Origin: Strigamia acuminata
Taxonomy: Eukaryota > Arthropoda > Chilopoda > Geophilomorpha > Linotaeniidae
Assembly: GCA_949358305.1 (NCBI GenBank)
Contig: OX442315.1
Span: 8,954,427 to 9,018,426 of the forward strand
Length of the DNA: 64,000 nucleotides
Reading direction: 5' to 3'
Positions 12,929 to 25,500 of this stretch are shown here, piece after piece. The notes under the pieces were generated by a model. It worked only from the letters and a program-made list of their open reading frames with translations. It did no database searches and was not told the DNA's origin. Every line of letters starts with the position of its first letter. Position 1 is the stretch's first letter. The position numbers and the translations under genes were made by a program.

Positions 12929-13062
12929 CTTAATGTATTTTTGGGCCACATGACCGATAGTACTCATGCCCGCCACTTGTCCACTGCAAATATAGTTGTG
13001 CGCGTTACTTGGCAGTTTGCACTTGGATACACAATATGCTTGAGTTATTTCACCGCACTCGT
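12929..13062 (-). CDS. Candidate cysteine-rich coding exon, gene unknown
   Basis: On the minus strand an open frame runs from a possible acceptor (CCTAG then ACGAG at 13062) to a perfect donor: AAG (12931-12929) then GTAAGT. It encodes about 44 residues with four cysteines (DECGE, YCVSKC, YICSG) and ends HVAQKYIK. Its base composition is visibly more GC-rich than the flanks, as expected of an exon. I do not recognise the domain; a secreted disulfide-rich module is one possibility. I could not connect it to other exons with confidence. It could be one exon of a minus-strand gene spread over the first 30 kb, or chance. Confidence 0.33.
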
Positions 13063-14009
13063 CTAGGATTTTACCAACATGAAATACAACCACAACGAGC
13101 AGTTATGAAACAGTAAAATAATTTTTTTTTCATTTCCAAACTAACATTTTTCATAGAAAAAGTGTTTTAAAAAAATGTTTGAAAGGACCTCAATTAACCC
13201 TTACCAACAAATTGCACATTTTTTTTCCACCATCCTGGTCGTTAATTATTTGCTCGTTCAACACATGTGCGAGTTAATAACCGATCTAGTCGGCCATCTT
13301 AATTAAGAATTAAGAGTGCACGCCCCAATGGACAAGAGCAGAAGCAGAAGCTCATTACGGCTTTTCTAATTATCAGAACAAGATATTTGGGATGGTTAAA
13401 AGTGGAATTAAACTCGGATTGTTGCTTCATTTGCACAGACTAATCATCCGGATCCAACGTCATCTCAATCAATAAGAAACTAGTGGGCAATAACCCTTTG
13501 GTGCCATATTATTTACTCAGGGATAAAGTCGGTCGACTGACTCTAACTGCTGCAAGCTGCCAACAAATGTGTCTTTCAGCTGTTGCCTTTACAGATGTCA
13601 TGATACGGCTGCAAAAGCCGACCCGTATGTCACAACTTGAAATGAATAAGAAAGAATAGGGAATTAGTATCATTGAGAGTGCTCAAAAATTCCTGAGAAA
13701 GTTTGTCATTTTTAGCTTCATTTGAGGCAGTAAAATAAGGTAAAAATCTTAAAAATCAGGGCAAGAACAATTCCATCTTCCCCTTTCTCATCATCAATTT
13801 GAACAATCCACAAATATTTTTAATTTTAATGAACATGTTATCAACAAAAAAAATTTTTCTTGCTGTCCCAAATGAGCCAAAAATGTACGTTTGGGTCAGA
13901 ATCATCTACGTAAAGCCAAGGCATGAATGGGCACAATAGTAAAAATACAGGTTTAGTTGAAATAGTGGGTGAAAAAAGGTTATTTAGTGGGAAAAATAGT
14001 AGGCGTATT

Positions 14010-14330
14010 CGATAACTTTTCGTCTAAATTTTCGTCTCCACGAATTTTTAGACGAAATGTTTTGTTTCTGAATGCAATCGTTTATTTGGAAAATAAACGA
14101 TTCTGTAACTACTAAACTTGATCTGGGATTCCAGATGGTTGCGACCGATCTATCGGAAATCCAAGATGGCTGCCAACAATACCCGATTTGCACGAGTTTT
14201 CTCGTTACACGAAGATTTAAACGACCTATTTAGGTCGTTTATTATCAGCCCGATTAAACCCATTTAAACGAACTTTTAAACGGGAATCTCGTTTAAAAGT
14301 TCGTGCAAACGGGTATGGTTCAAAAATAAA
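14010..14330. repeat. Hairpin-rich TTTAAACG/AGACGAAA repeat
   Basis: This stretch stacks several inverted repeats. AAACGACCTA/TAGGTCGTTT forms a 22-base near-palindrome (14219-14240). CGAACTTTTAAACG (14269-14282) pairs with 14290-14303 across a 7-base loop. TTTTCGTCTAAA pairs with TTTAGACGAAA near 14015-14060. It is probably a foldback-type MITE; the ends were not resolved. Confidence 0.55.
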
Positions 14331-14448
14331 TTGACATTATATTGCAAAGTATTAAGAAAAAAAAAGAAAAAACACCCAAGAACACGCGATAAATCAAGTA
14401 AAAGCATTAGTCACTCCTGGTCGAAGAGCTTTCTGTCTTCAACGACTA

Positions 14449-14679
14449 TTGACTCTGAATTGTGCAAGTCTACGTTGTTTTAAAATTAGATGGAACCCCA
14501 CTAAAACACATACAGCACACATAAAAACACACATAAAAAGTAAGCAGAAATCACTGCAAAATAGGGTTATACGTGTTATGTGGGAGAATCAGATCGTCTC
14601 TTTAAATCATTTAATAAATTACTCTTTTAATGCTCTAGCAACTGTAAAGTTAATTATAGTTTTAGAGGAAAGATTGTAA
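14449..14679 (+). pseudogene. Possible non-LTR retrotransposon fragment
   Basis: The 76-aa frame contains KSLQNRVIRVM followed by a SLNHL block. This resembles the segment after the reverse transcriptase thumb in Jockey/RTE-type elements, where an LQN-AIRII motif is common. No YADD box or endonuclease is present. The similarity is short, so this is a tentative call. Confidence 0.25.
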
Positions 14680-15544
14680 ACCGTAACTGATGTAATAAAT
14701 TGTTAAGTTAGAGCAAGTGAGATATCTTGCTCAAAGTCAATAAATTGGTAAAACTACTATTGGAGTGTCTAAAACTTCTGAATTTATCATGATTAAATTC
14801 CACTGGTGAAAATTACAGTTTAAATTCATTGAAAGTATCAACAACAGATTAACTGGTAATCTTTTCTTAAACTGGCTTAAAGTGGATTCTAATCATGATC
14901 CACTTAGTGAACAAATTGACTAAAGAGAAAGAGAGTAAATGTTGTACTCTGTGTTAAGGGATTTCAACCGTTTCATTAATAAAAGTGATTACGTATTTTT
15001 GCAATTTTAATATTTTTGCACTTTTGGGTTTGTCATGTGGTATTAGCAGGGTTGGTAACTAGTTACCATTACAGTTACTGTTTGGAGAGCCCTAGTGCCT
15101 TTAATTGCCATATTTCAGCGATTTCTATCCAATGGTTGCAAGTTTTGTACAAGGGATTGCTTCAAAGTAAGAAAATAGCAAGTAATACAACTCAAAAATG
15201 GCAGGAAATTGATGACAATTACTGATTGACTTATCAGACAAAGGCAGGTTATGTGATATTAATTTTAATCATTTTTTTGCATCAAACCTAAAGTATTCTA
15301 CACTTATGTCACCCCCATTTTTATGTAAAATTACTGCCAAATTTATTTTTCTAAAAAACTTATAAAACTGTTGATTTTAAATGAATTCTAATGACAAAAT
15401 ACATTTATTAAAAAATTGGTTTGATTCCAGATGAAGCGCAAAAAGAAATATTTCAAAAAAACTGATTATTCTATACTTGAGGCGCGCACCTTATTTATCC
15501 AGGTTCTTTTAAATAAAAATAAATAAATAATAACTCAGCTTTTT

Positions 15545-15655
15545 CCCTTATATTGGCATGTTTCACTTCATACTGGCATGTCGGTATAAACTGTTTGACA
15601 GAAATTCCAAAAACCTGGTAAACCCATGTCCACCGACCCAACTTAAAGCAGGGTA
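15545..15655 (-). repeat. CGTATTACC dispersed repeat, copy 2
   Basis: Reverse-strand match to the 12433 and 20231 copies: minus strand CCGTATTACCCTGCTTTAAG, then ACCTGGTTTTTGG and repeated TGCCAGTATGAAGTG-type blocks. Confidence 0.55.
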
Positions 15656-16338
15656 ATACGGCAACAATACTGGGTTATTCATAATACATATACAAAATGA
15701 TAAATGAGACAGCCAAAAGCTAAATATATCACAACTAAAGCAGTAAAAGTGAATGACAAAATTATTGGAGTTCAGTCTAGGGGGCCAAAACCTCAACCTG
15801 GATATCAAAGCGGAAGACAAGAAATGTTATCCGCAAGCTATAAGTTATTTTAGACATTCACCAAAACTTTCCACCGCAATTCCAAAATTAATGATTGCCA
15901 GTAAAAAATCTTTTTTGGATCCATTTTTCCCACCAACAACATGTTTTCTTGTGGCTGTAAACTTTTTAAATTTCCACTTGAAAAGATCAGTCCAAGCAAT
16001 ATCCATTAAACTTCAACTTTTATAGCTTCTAAATGTTTTTTTTTAATATTTATTTTGGTTGAGCTATCTAGCATTGTAACAACAAGATAAATAATCTTTT
16101 ATACACAATGTCTACATAAACTTTCTTCAATTTAATTTTTTCTAATAAAAAAATTTTTTATTGACCCAATCACTCAAATTGAATCACCTCTAAAACCACA
16201 TCTCAATGTACGATATCATTTTTTAATTTTTTTTATAAAAACCAATGAAAATCTGTCATGGTCTTGACTTGAGTGGGGGAGCATAAAAAAAGTATTCATG
16301 TTCTAACAGCTTACTTGCAAATTCTATGCTCGAACCCA

Positions 16339-16400
16339 GGGCCAGTTTTATTCATAAGCAAAATAAGCAGTTGCTTAAGGCCCACACCCAACGGGGGTCC
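16339..16400 (+). repeat. hAT-like terminus fragment (CAGGGCC start)
   Basis: CAGGGCCAGTTTTATTCATA followed by AGCAAAATAAGCAGTTGC and TTAAGGCCC has the general form of widespread hAT termini. Similar starts occur at 21944 (CAGGGATGGATTTTGG) and, reversed, near 27880-27896 (AAACCCGGCCCTG). Whether any two form one element is unknown. Confidence 0.4.
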
Positions 16401-16420
16401 TGGAAAAAGATGCGAACTCT

Positions 16421-16740
16421 TTACAGGGTGGTCTAAAAGTCTGGTTCACAGTAAATAATTCTCAAACTGTTTTAGATTTTGATTTAGCAAAATGATTGTC
16501 AGGGTAGTATTTTGGGGAAAATCCAATTACGACATCCAACTTGACCTCAGAGGTCATCTTCAAGGTCATCCATATTGTAACTCGAGAACCGTGACAAAGA
16601 GAGAGAAAAAGTGAATTAGAAAGTTGCAGAGCACGATCCAATTAGTCTAAAGCTGTTTTTAAAAAATTATATCTTTCTGAGAAGTTTTGAGAAAAAACCA
16701 CACACAAAACATTTTTCTGAAGTGGCCTCGCACTTCCAGG
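16421..16740 (+). repeat. ACAGGGTG-ended dispersed repeat, copy 2
   Basis: It starts ACAGGGTGGTCTAAAAGTCT and contains TCAAGGTCA at 16560-16568, in the same order as the other family members. The right boundary is uncertain; a TACCCTGTG at about 16876 may be the opposite end. Confidence 0.55.
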
Positions 16741-16879
16741 GAGTGCGTGCAGCCGTGCACTACTGGTTAAGAAGCGCTGGTTTAGCCAATCGACAAAAGG
16801 GGCGTAGATTAAACGATCCACTATCGTATAGAACTATCATCAAATTAAAAATATCTACAATAACTTCCAGAAAAGATTT

Positions 16880-18092
16880 TTTGTACCCTGTGTAATAGTT
16901 TGGAATTCTTATTACAAAGTGATATAACTGATGGCTTGCCATTTTGAATTCCCAAAACTACTTTGAAGCAAAAAATTATAAAAACTGACTAAATCTGAAC
17001 CAAATTGTGAATTTCTAACTAAACATCTCAGGAACTGACCAAAACATGGTTAACAAGGTAACACAAGCATTTATTGTACCCTTTTAGGGGTTTACACAAG
17101 TAAAAACAAGAATATGGGTCAAACTGGACATCTGGACGAGTGTCATCCAATCTCAATAGAAACGCCTTGCTAGTTTTCACAGCCGACACTAATCGAATAA
17201 TCTTTTGATATATTTTTTTATCTTTTCATTTCATTATTACTTTTTTCTTTTTAATCATGTTCTTTATTTCTTCTTTTAATACCTGTTTTATTTCTTTTTA
17301 GATTGATTTTTTTTTCATGAGCTTTTCTTCTTATATTAATTAAATCTTTGCCCAATAAAATCAGCTTTTAAAACTCCTAAAGAAGGTAACAACATGAAAT
17401 AAAACGAGAACTAAAACGGAACTGAAATAGATGAAATTTTCAAACATTTTCAAGATAGAGACAGTAATCAGCCTATTGATTGACAGAAATTCATATTTCT
17501 TTTTCATCTGAAACCACTAACTTCCAATCTTAAATTAACTTTGCTTCATTTTTCATTGCAATCATGCTCGCTTGAGAAAAAACAAATGATTGTAATATTG
17601 ATCCAATTTTAATATTAAATTGAAGAAATCAGGCATAGCACTTATTTGCATTCGGGTGCAGTTGATGGTCATATTGAAATGGGTTAAAATGATTCTGGTT
17701 TGGCTCTGGAAATTTCAGGTTTGCGCTGTGAGAGTTAATAACTTCATAGATGAAATAGCAATTTTGCATAAATTAAGTTGTCACAAGCAGGCGCCAAATA
17801 GATGGTATCGAACAAGCAGTTCGACCATATTCTAATACATTAATGATATAGGCTTATACATCTATATTTTTGTCTGACATTGACATCTCCTACTGCATGA
17901 AATAAATGGCTACCAGATCTTTGGAACATTGAAAATTGAAATTCATGTTGTTATCCAACATTAGTAACATTTGTCACACTCATTTTAAAGGCCAAGGATT
18001 GATGGATGTTATTTTTCTCTCAATAACTCCAGCAGACAGTCTGATGCAGATAAGTTCCTAGAAGACTCACCTAGCAGGGAAAGCTTGTACTA
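16880..18092. other. Non-coding stretch
   Basis: ORFs at 16760-16942 and 17620-17835 show no domain or splice support. The sequence is AT-rich with T-rich runs near 17210-17330. Confidence 0.4.
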
Positions 18093-18537
18093 TACTCTAG
18101 TTGCAGTCAAAAAGACACTTTACAATCTGTAGTCCCATTGGTCGAGCCAGTTTACTACTAACTCCAGACTGTATGCTACTACTAGGAGAAGTAGTTTTTA
18201 TTTTTATTTTATGTTGTGCTTGTTATGACTAGTTTAGTTAATGTTATTTAGATTTTTCTTATTAAAAAATGTTATTTCCATCATTGAAATTAAGTTTTAC
18301 GCATATAAAAATGTCAAACTCATGGTTGTTATGTTTATTGCTTACATCGTCTGGAAATTAAACAATTTTGTATTTTTGGTAGTTGCCTAGGCAATCGATT
18401 ACAATGTCTGTACATTGTAATGCAATTCTCGTGTTTGGGTCTACTTTTCCGGATCACTACACCAGTAAACTGGCTCAACCAATGGGACTACAGATTGTAA
18501 AGTGCCTTTTTGACTGCAACTAGAGTATAAAAGGGGT
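18093..18537. mobile_element. TA-flanked TACTC MITE, copy 1
   Basis: Long imperfect terminal inverted repeats (about 60 bp) start TACTCTAGTTGCAGTC on the left and end GACTGCAACTAGAGTA on the right. TA dinucleotides flank both sides (18091-92, 18538-39). Subterminal CCCATTGG and GAAGTAG/CTACTTTTCC blocks are shared with the elements at 34030, 36232, 38840 and the end at 42600-42697. TA duplication points to the Tc1/mariner superfamily or a relative. No transposase. Confidence 0.85.
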
Positions 18538-18610
18538 CTGCCCATTGGAAGAGAATTACAGACGCTCAGATTTTTTTTAATGGTGATAAATAAATCTAAA
18601 GAAGGATAAT

Positions 18611-18924
18611 CAGATTAGGAGAATACACAGATGCGACACTCCGATGAAATCCTTTGTTCTCTGCGTGATCGGAGAAAAACAGCGCGCCAAGCGGGAAATT
18701 TTTTCCCTATTCATTTAATATCAAAATTTGTTGTTTACAGACCCTCAGATTTTTTTTAATGGTGATAAATAAATTTAAAGAAGGATAATGTGCAACTACA
18801 AGTTTATTTTGAATTTTAAAAATAAAAATTATAAACATTTAGCATTTAAGTGCTATTTTTCTCCGATCACGCGGAGAACAAAGAATTTTACTGAAGTGAC
18901 GCATCTGTGTCTTCCTCTAATCAG
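18611..18924. mobile_element. MITE with a duplicated 54-bp block
   Basis: Inverted ends CAGATTAGGAGAATACACAG and TGTGTCTTCCTCTAATCAG, plus internal TCTCTGCGTGATCGGAGAAA paired with TTTCTCCGATCACGCGGAGA, define the element. A near-identical 54-bp block (CAGATTTTTTTTAATGGTGA start) occurs just outside (18557-18610) and again inside (18737-18790). Confidence 0.7.
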
Positions 18925-20230
18925 TTACCAAGGCTTTGGATCTCATCTGACTTAGAAATAATCTGAATATAGGTGGTGCATAGTCTTGCTGGTCAACCAA
19001 TAGAAAATGTCCTTATAAAACATGTGACAATTCATGCTTACATGTGATTGGTTTGTGACCTCGCATAATCAAGAAATGGAAAAAAAAACTCCAATCAGAA
19101 ACCTGTGGAGGACCATCGACCGGTCTAATTTAATACCTTCGTTTAATTCCTCGTAAACTTTGCGGAACTATTTGGCGAAAGATATACTGGCTTTTTATTC
19201 ATTTCTTCTCACCCAGCAATTCAAATTGAACCATACACACTACACAGTATAAAAAAATTCGATTTTCTTTTATACAAAAAAGAGATCTCAAAAGTTGAGA
19301 TCTTTTGTGAGTTTTGTCACAAGATGGATTTGAACTCTGTATGACCCCCTTGAGTTTGAGCACATCTCAAAACCAATGCCTCTTCTTTTATAACATGGCA
19401 TTCAATTGCTTTTTCACATATTTCCATTTATCCCACATTTTTCCTCTTCACAACCCAATAACCCCTAGACAAACAATAAAATACACTTTTTATCAGGCTG
19501 AGGAAATAAAAAAAATAATTTATTATTTGCAGTTTTCATTCAGGTTTAAAAGAAGAAAAGAAAAATCAATCACCACTTGTAACTTGTGGAAGCTTCAACA
19601 GAATAATGTTTGGAAATTAGTTGATCTCAAAAAGTTAATTATGATTTTCTTTTGAAAGTTTCCTCTTTAAATCCATTCACTCTTTATGGAGCTTTAAACT
19701 ACAGATAATATTGGGAGGTTAAAAGATAATTTCAACTAATATTGGTGATGAGATTACTTTTGTTGAATTTTTATTGATCGTGAAAGTGTGCATTTTTTTC
19801 ACTTCCAAACTACAATTTGAGCTTTTTGATGACTGAAACTGCCATTATGCATGAATCATTTCAGCTTAATTTCATCTGCATTGATCCTCCTTTGCAAATT
19901 TGCAAATTTATTGCATTTAGATTTTTTCCATTGGTTTTCAAAACCAATAATTCCAATAAAAATTCAAAGGTGAAATACTAAACGACTTAGTTATTCTGTA
20001 TATCAGAAATGCAGAATATAGATTGGCACTTATACATTTCTGTTGATGCTGCTTATTCAAACTAAAATCCAACAATTCAACAAGAAAAATTATGTAATTA
20101 TTGAGAAATTTTTTTTTTTTAATTTTGGATCACTAGGAATTTGTTTTTAATTATTAATTCAGTACAATGTTTAAAATATGCTTATAACTTATTTATTGCT
20201 GTACATTATCATTACTAAGCAACTTGCACC
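18925..20230. other. Non-coding stretch
   Basis: No supported gene was found. The ORF at 19314-19655 looks random (low-complexity, domain-free). Confidence 0.4.
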
Positions 20231-20500
20231 GTATTACCCTGCTTTAAGCCGCATGTCTCTGTAGGTGGAATTACCAACTTTTAGTGGTTTCAGCCGTATA
20301 GGTTATTATTAAAATTTGGGTAAAAATATAGAAATTTAGGCCAATTTCTTACATTTTGGACATCTAGAAATGTTTTTAAAGCTTGTTTTGTTTCAATTCT
20401 CATTGAAAATAATTTCTACTCATTTATAACGACAAGCCGATAAAAACGGGCTTTACCGGCAGTCCGGTCAAATTTGAGTTATATCGGCAATGAGATAAAA
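20231..20500 (+). repeat. CGTATTACC dispersed repeat, copy 3
   Basis: It starts CGTATTACCCTGCTTTAAGC. A later GGGCTTTACCGGCAGTCCGG block near 20450 may be the other end of the same element. Confidence 0.5.
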
Positions 20501-20539
20501 TAAAAATTATTGAAAAACCAATACAGTATTGCTGTTTAA

Positions 20540-20612
20540 GAGGCGGACGTGAATAAAGGGGGTTTGGAGATGACGCCATGTTTGGTCACCAGAGGGTCAC
20601 TTCGGTGACCAT
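20540..20612 (-). repeat. Fragment related to the BEL/Pao LTR
   Basis: GCCATGTTTGG, then CACCAGAGGGTCACTTCGGT and GACC, match the reverse complement of the LTR interior (56221-56270 and 61798-61847) with only a few changes. It is probably an old LTR remnant of a related element. Confidence 0.6.
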
Positions 20613-21309
20613 GTCAATGGAAGAGTCTTTTTTTATTTACTAGGGAGAGGAAGTAAATTTGCATATCCTGTTTGAATAAAATAACCATTGTTTCAATGTA
20701 AATAACCGTGTGCACATGCTTCCATTTGCGATCTAAGAAAATCAGTTTAAATCCAAGACCATCGAGAATTCTAAGTAACTTTATTCGATATTCCATTATA
20801 ATTTGAGTTGTGAAAACAACAATTGGGAACATTGCAATTTCCTGTGCAAGTGTTATTGCCTTCAGTCTAATTGTTAAATTTGTATGTTTTTATGTTGCAA
20901 GTGTTTCAGCTCTGCAATAAATCAATCGTATCATGACAACAATATGCCTTACCACAATAATGGGCAAATGTTAAGACATTTTGATTATTGTGATTAGTAT
21001 TTGTTGCTGAATTGGGACACAACAATTGAATGTGTGCTCTGTTGAATTCCAACAAGGGCAGGATCTGATCTGATACCCAACAAAGAAACAGTGATCAATA
21101 TTCAAGCTAGTTTCCCATCCATTTTATTATTTACACACATTATAATTTCTGCTTCAATTGGCAATTCCTGACTGCGTCTGAATTTTTCAACCGTGCACGG
21201 ATATTTGCATCTGAATTATTCATTTCAGTAATTCACATAAAATAAACATTTATTTAAACTTCAAACAATTTCCTTCATTTACATGAAACTAAAACTTTGT
21301 TTATTTCCT

Positions 21310-21335
21310 AAAAAAAAAAAAAAAAAAAAAAAAAA
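21310..21335 (+). repeat. Poly-A run
   Basis: About 25 uninterrupted A's. It could be the 3' tail of a retroposed sequence, but no recognisable body lies upstream. Confidence 0.8.
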
Positions 21336-21943
21336 GAACAGCGTTTCGCTCATGTTTTAAAGACATAAACTTAAGAACAATGTTTTTTTACCCTTCAAAC
21401 TTACCTTTAAGCTGAACACTATCCACTTTTAAGGTTAAAACTTTTACCTATTCAATAGTTGATTAGCATCTCATTTGCACCGTATTAGAAGCACTTGATC
21501 TCACTTCCCATCTTAGTCGTGGTCTCACGTTTCTGGTCTTTTGACCACAAGTAGTCGCCTTACTCTAGGACACTACACCCAAATTAAATTCCACTGAACG
21601 AGATCACATCACATTTCTCACTGTACTTAAATTTATTCCACACACACACACTTCAGAAGCATCCAAAATCATCCAAAGAGAGGAAAATTGTTCGAACGGT
21701 GCTCGCCACTGCTAATCACCCACATCGATAGAAAGCATTTGAAAGACTCATTAGTTGTTGTTACTAGTGGAAGTATTTTTTTTTGCAAGGTCATTATTAA
21801 ACTTTCTTTTTAGAAGGAGTAGTGGCGAATTGAGTATGGTCTATGGTCAAAGAAAATCTACTTTTCTTATGGAAAGATATTTTGATGTTATTGTATAATG
21901 CAAGGTATTTTGGAAATCTTTGATTTGCAATTCCTTTCAGGCA

Positions 21944-22075
21944 GGGATGGATTTTGGTGTCGCGGAGCCGGCTCAAGGTTTTTTGGGGCCCTAAGAAAAA
22001 GAAGAAAGAAATATTGGCAAGACAGTCGAATCTCGTTATAACAAACCGGGTTATAACGAATTATATTACAGTTAG
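21944..22075 (+). repeat. hAT-like start plus pogo-like terminus fragment
   Basis: CAGGGATGGATTTTGG at 21944 resembles hAT ends. About 80 bp later, ACAGTCGAATCTCG (22021) followed by TTATAACAAACCGGGTTATA matches the pogo-like terminal repeat of the elements at 45837, 51779 and 54559. Both are partial. Confidence 0.5.
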
Positions 22076-22959
22076 GGCAATAAATGTTGTTAACTATAGG
22101 CTTGTCCAATTTATTAAATATTTACTATTGCCTCTTTATATAATTTATATTTTGCGTCATAACTTAGCAAAAGTAATTGTTTTAATTGTATTTATTTTAG
22201 CTGCGTTAAGGCTAAATATTTGGTTTAAAGGTGAGTTTACATTGAGGCGGTGAACCACCTGCTGGCATGTAATCTTCTGAGAGTGAATTGTGCCATCAAG
22301 ACTGTGCTGGATTTTATTTAATGGTTTATGGCCTTAATTCAGTGTCTAGGGGTCAGTGTCTACTGCCTTTTCCCATTGCTTGCACTGCATTGCTGTGACG
22401 AATTTGCAACCAAGACGCTAACCATGTGGGCAGCGTGGTCGGAATGCCTTTCTTCTTGTGGGTCAGCAACTCGGCCCATGTATCACTCACGATACTGGGA
22501 ATTGCACAGCTACCCATTCCCTAAGCAACATCATGGTGAACACGAGTGGATAATTCTCCTGCTGTTATCTGCCGACTCCCCCGGCGCCAATTCGAAGCCT
22601 GGCGTTTATTCAGGCTCGGCGCATAACCGCAAAAAAAGGGGATTTTTCTGCAGAAATTACCATTTTTTTTGCGAAATATCGGGAACTATGTTGCCCATTG
22701 TCCGAAACACAATCTAGCAAAGCCGGTAAAAACTTCAGCACTGGTTCCCATACGGTTCAAAAATATATTTTAAATTACTATTTGTCCAATTAATACATTC
22801 AAAAAGCATTTTTAAATATAATAGGGCTTTTAGGCTTAATTTAATTAAATTTAAATTATTCATGCATTAAATAATGCATCAATAATGCTTTTAAATAATT
22901 CCCTTTAAGTTTAAAAGTTAAAAATGTTATATGATTTTTTTTGGGTTATTTTAAAGAGA

Positions 22960-23362
22960 TTAGGAAATTTTTTTATTTTTCTTCCTATGACCTTTAACAA
23001 CAAGCGTTTTAAAGTGATCTCTCCTCGTTGGAAAGTGTTGAATTACAGTGTCTTTTCCCTGACAAATTTTTGTCCAGAAAACGGGTACTACATATATACA
23101 TGGTTTTGTGGAGGTTCAGATAAGTTTGATAGTACTAATTTGATGGTGTTCTACAACTTTGTAATTGGAAATTTTGCTCTATCTCGACCAGTTAACGAGT
23201 TAGGGAATGAAAAGTGCATTGTTGCATGTCTGGCATAAAATTTGATTACACTATTGGATTCGTCATCCCTACTGTGCTACAGACAAGTCTGCTTGGTTTT
23301 TTGAAAAAGCGTATACTTATTCTGGAAATTGACTGTAACATCTTAAACGAAACACCCTGTGT
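22960..23362 (-). repeat. ACAGGGTG-ended dispersed repeat, copy 3
   Basis: It shares TGATGGTGTTCTACAACTTT and ATTGGAAATTTTGCTCTA with copy 1 and ends near ACACCCTGTG. This copy has lost the paired AAGGTCA motifs. Confidence 0.55.
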
Positions 23363-25159
23363 CTGGTAGAAATCGACACCACAACCAACGCTTAACACGT
23401 ATGAAAAATTTGTTTAATTGCAGGAGAAGAAGTATATGTTTTGTCACAATATCACAGCGACATCAAGTGACACCTAGTGACTAGTCAATTAACCCCAACG
23501 TGAAGAAAACATGATAAAAAAAAATTTCAGTGATATTCTTACATTTCCACCAAATTTAGCTGCACTATACAATAGTAATTAGAATGTCACTATTAATTGT
23601 GAAGAAAAAAAACAACAACGGTGTCAGAATGTCTAATTGCCGACTATTAAAAAAGTTTGTGCGTTCATCTGGGAAATTAGATTCTTAGCTTAAGTGAGCA
23701 TGAAATGAATAATTAGGTGTCAAAATCCTTTTCTCAGCAAAACTAATCCACATGGTTCAAATATATATTTTACAATACATTGCTTTTCACTTAATGCATT
23801 CCAAAATGTATAACATTTCGCAGAATTAAGTATCGTACAACTTCAAATTGGCGTCGGATTCTGATAGGTGCCGGGTTAAAAAAAACCGTTTCTTTCTGTT
23901 GGAATGATGAAACGCTTGCCATCTTTAGACGAAAAGGGAAATTAAGAACAGGTGTTCAGGGCGGAAATTGTAATATCCTGTCTTGTCTTATGGCCCAAAC
24001 CTCCTTTTCTCCCCCACTTGGTATATAAGTCCCCTTGCGATAAAGCATATTCAGTCTGCACAAAGCATTCACCACAAACAGTCAGTCTGAAAAATAAATA
24101 AATGCCCGGGCCGCAATTTGAAACTTTACAGTATTTTACTTGTACATTAAAATAATGCATTTTTTAATATACCGTAATTAAAAAAATTCATTTTGCAAAT
24201 ACATTTATATTTTGACAAATGATAATATAGGGGACAGATTTCATAAAACATTTTACAAAATGTATTACAAAATGCATTCTAGTAAAACCCAATGCATTTT
24301 AAAATACATTGCAATACATAGCAATATAATTTCAATATATTTTTGAATTTAATTGGTACGACTAAATAAAACTAAAAGATTAGACATTAAAATTAAAAAA
24401 AAAGAGATTTCCACCTGCAACTGATTATTGCTGCTAAGTGAACATGCAGACGCAGCATCAGAACGACTCAATAATTTGAGTGTGATAAGAGCAATTGATT
24501 TGGCTCAGGTGGCTGCAAAGGCGCGATAAACATCAGACTGAGTAGTGGAAGTGATGGATGCAATGCAATGAACTCACCTGAAGTACAAAGCACTTAAAAT
24601 AGAACCGTTGCGTCAATATCCTGTCTCCTGCAATGTGCTCATGGAAGAGAGAGAAAGAGAGGATAATCAGAGACATTTTTTTGTTGAGAAACTTTTTTCT
24701 ATTGAATTTTCTTCACAAATTAGCTCCCATCTGGTCTCAACCCACTGCTTGAATTCAAAATTTGGTGCTATTGTTACTTTTGCTTTGAAATTTGACAATT
24801 GAAAATGGTATGCACCAGATCGGGAAACAATTACAATACCAAGGGGGCTCAATGCATTATTGCTCTGGTGTTGGAATGAAATTGGGAAATATAATTCTAA
24901 ATGGAAAAAAAAATCAAATTTCACTGTAAGCTATGAAGCAAAATATTAATTGTTTGAATAAGAAATGAAATACAGTATAAACTTTTTTAATTTTTAAAAT
25001 ATAAATATAAATATATAATGTATAAATGTTGAGACAGTTTAAGATGAAATGAATGGGGTTGGACTTTTTCTGCCCGGCCACAACCACCCTTTAGACCATT
25101 TATGCCTCATCCCAATTCCACAACGGGATTTTGTTTAATTTATTTTCTGAAATAAATAA
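23363..25159. other. Non-coding stretch with AAATGCATT-rich patch
   Basis: About 24150-24330 is rich in TGCATTTT/AAAATGCA words, also seen near 22740-22900 and 33860-33960. This suggests another AT-rich dispersed repeat. No gene is supported. Confidence 0.35.
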
Positions 25160-25500
25160 AAAAATTCCGCGCTTATTCATACGCGCCCGATCATTTCGCG
25201 CCTGAGCGCGGAATTCTCATTACCACAACTGAACAGGCGCGAAATGATCGGCCGCGGACTGAATAAGCGCGGAATTTTTTTCCGCGCTCATTCTTTCCGC
25301 GCCAGGTATTGTGACACTAGGCGATCGACGCATGCGAAACCCACGTCACACCATCGGGGCTAGTTCAGCTAGCTCGTCTTGCACGGGAAGTGGATTTTGA
25401 AGAACTGACTAAGCGCGGAATGGTGTGCGGTAGGGAATTCCGCGCTTAGTCAGTTCTGGAATTGCCTGAGCGCGGAATGGTGTGCTATAGAGAATTCCGC
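25160..25500. repeat. Left cluster of CpG-rich AATTCCGCGCTTATTCAG motif
   Basis: The motif or its complement occurs about eight times in both orientations in otherwise AT-rich DNA. 25163-25276 folds into a long hairpin: GATCATTTCGCGCCTGA pairs with its complement near 25234-25252. A second perfect hairpin pairs AGAACTGACTAAGCGCGGAA (from 25401) with ATTCCGCGCTTAGTCAGTTC (from 25437). Function is unknown; subterminal repeats of a DNA transposon are the simplest reading. Confidence 0.7.
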
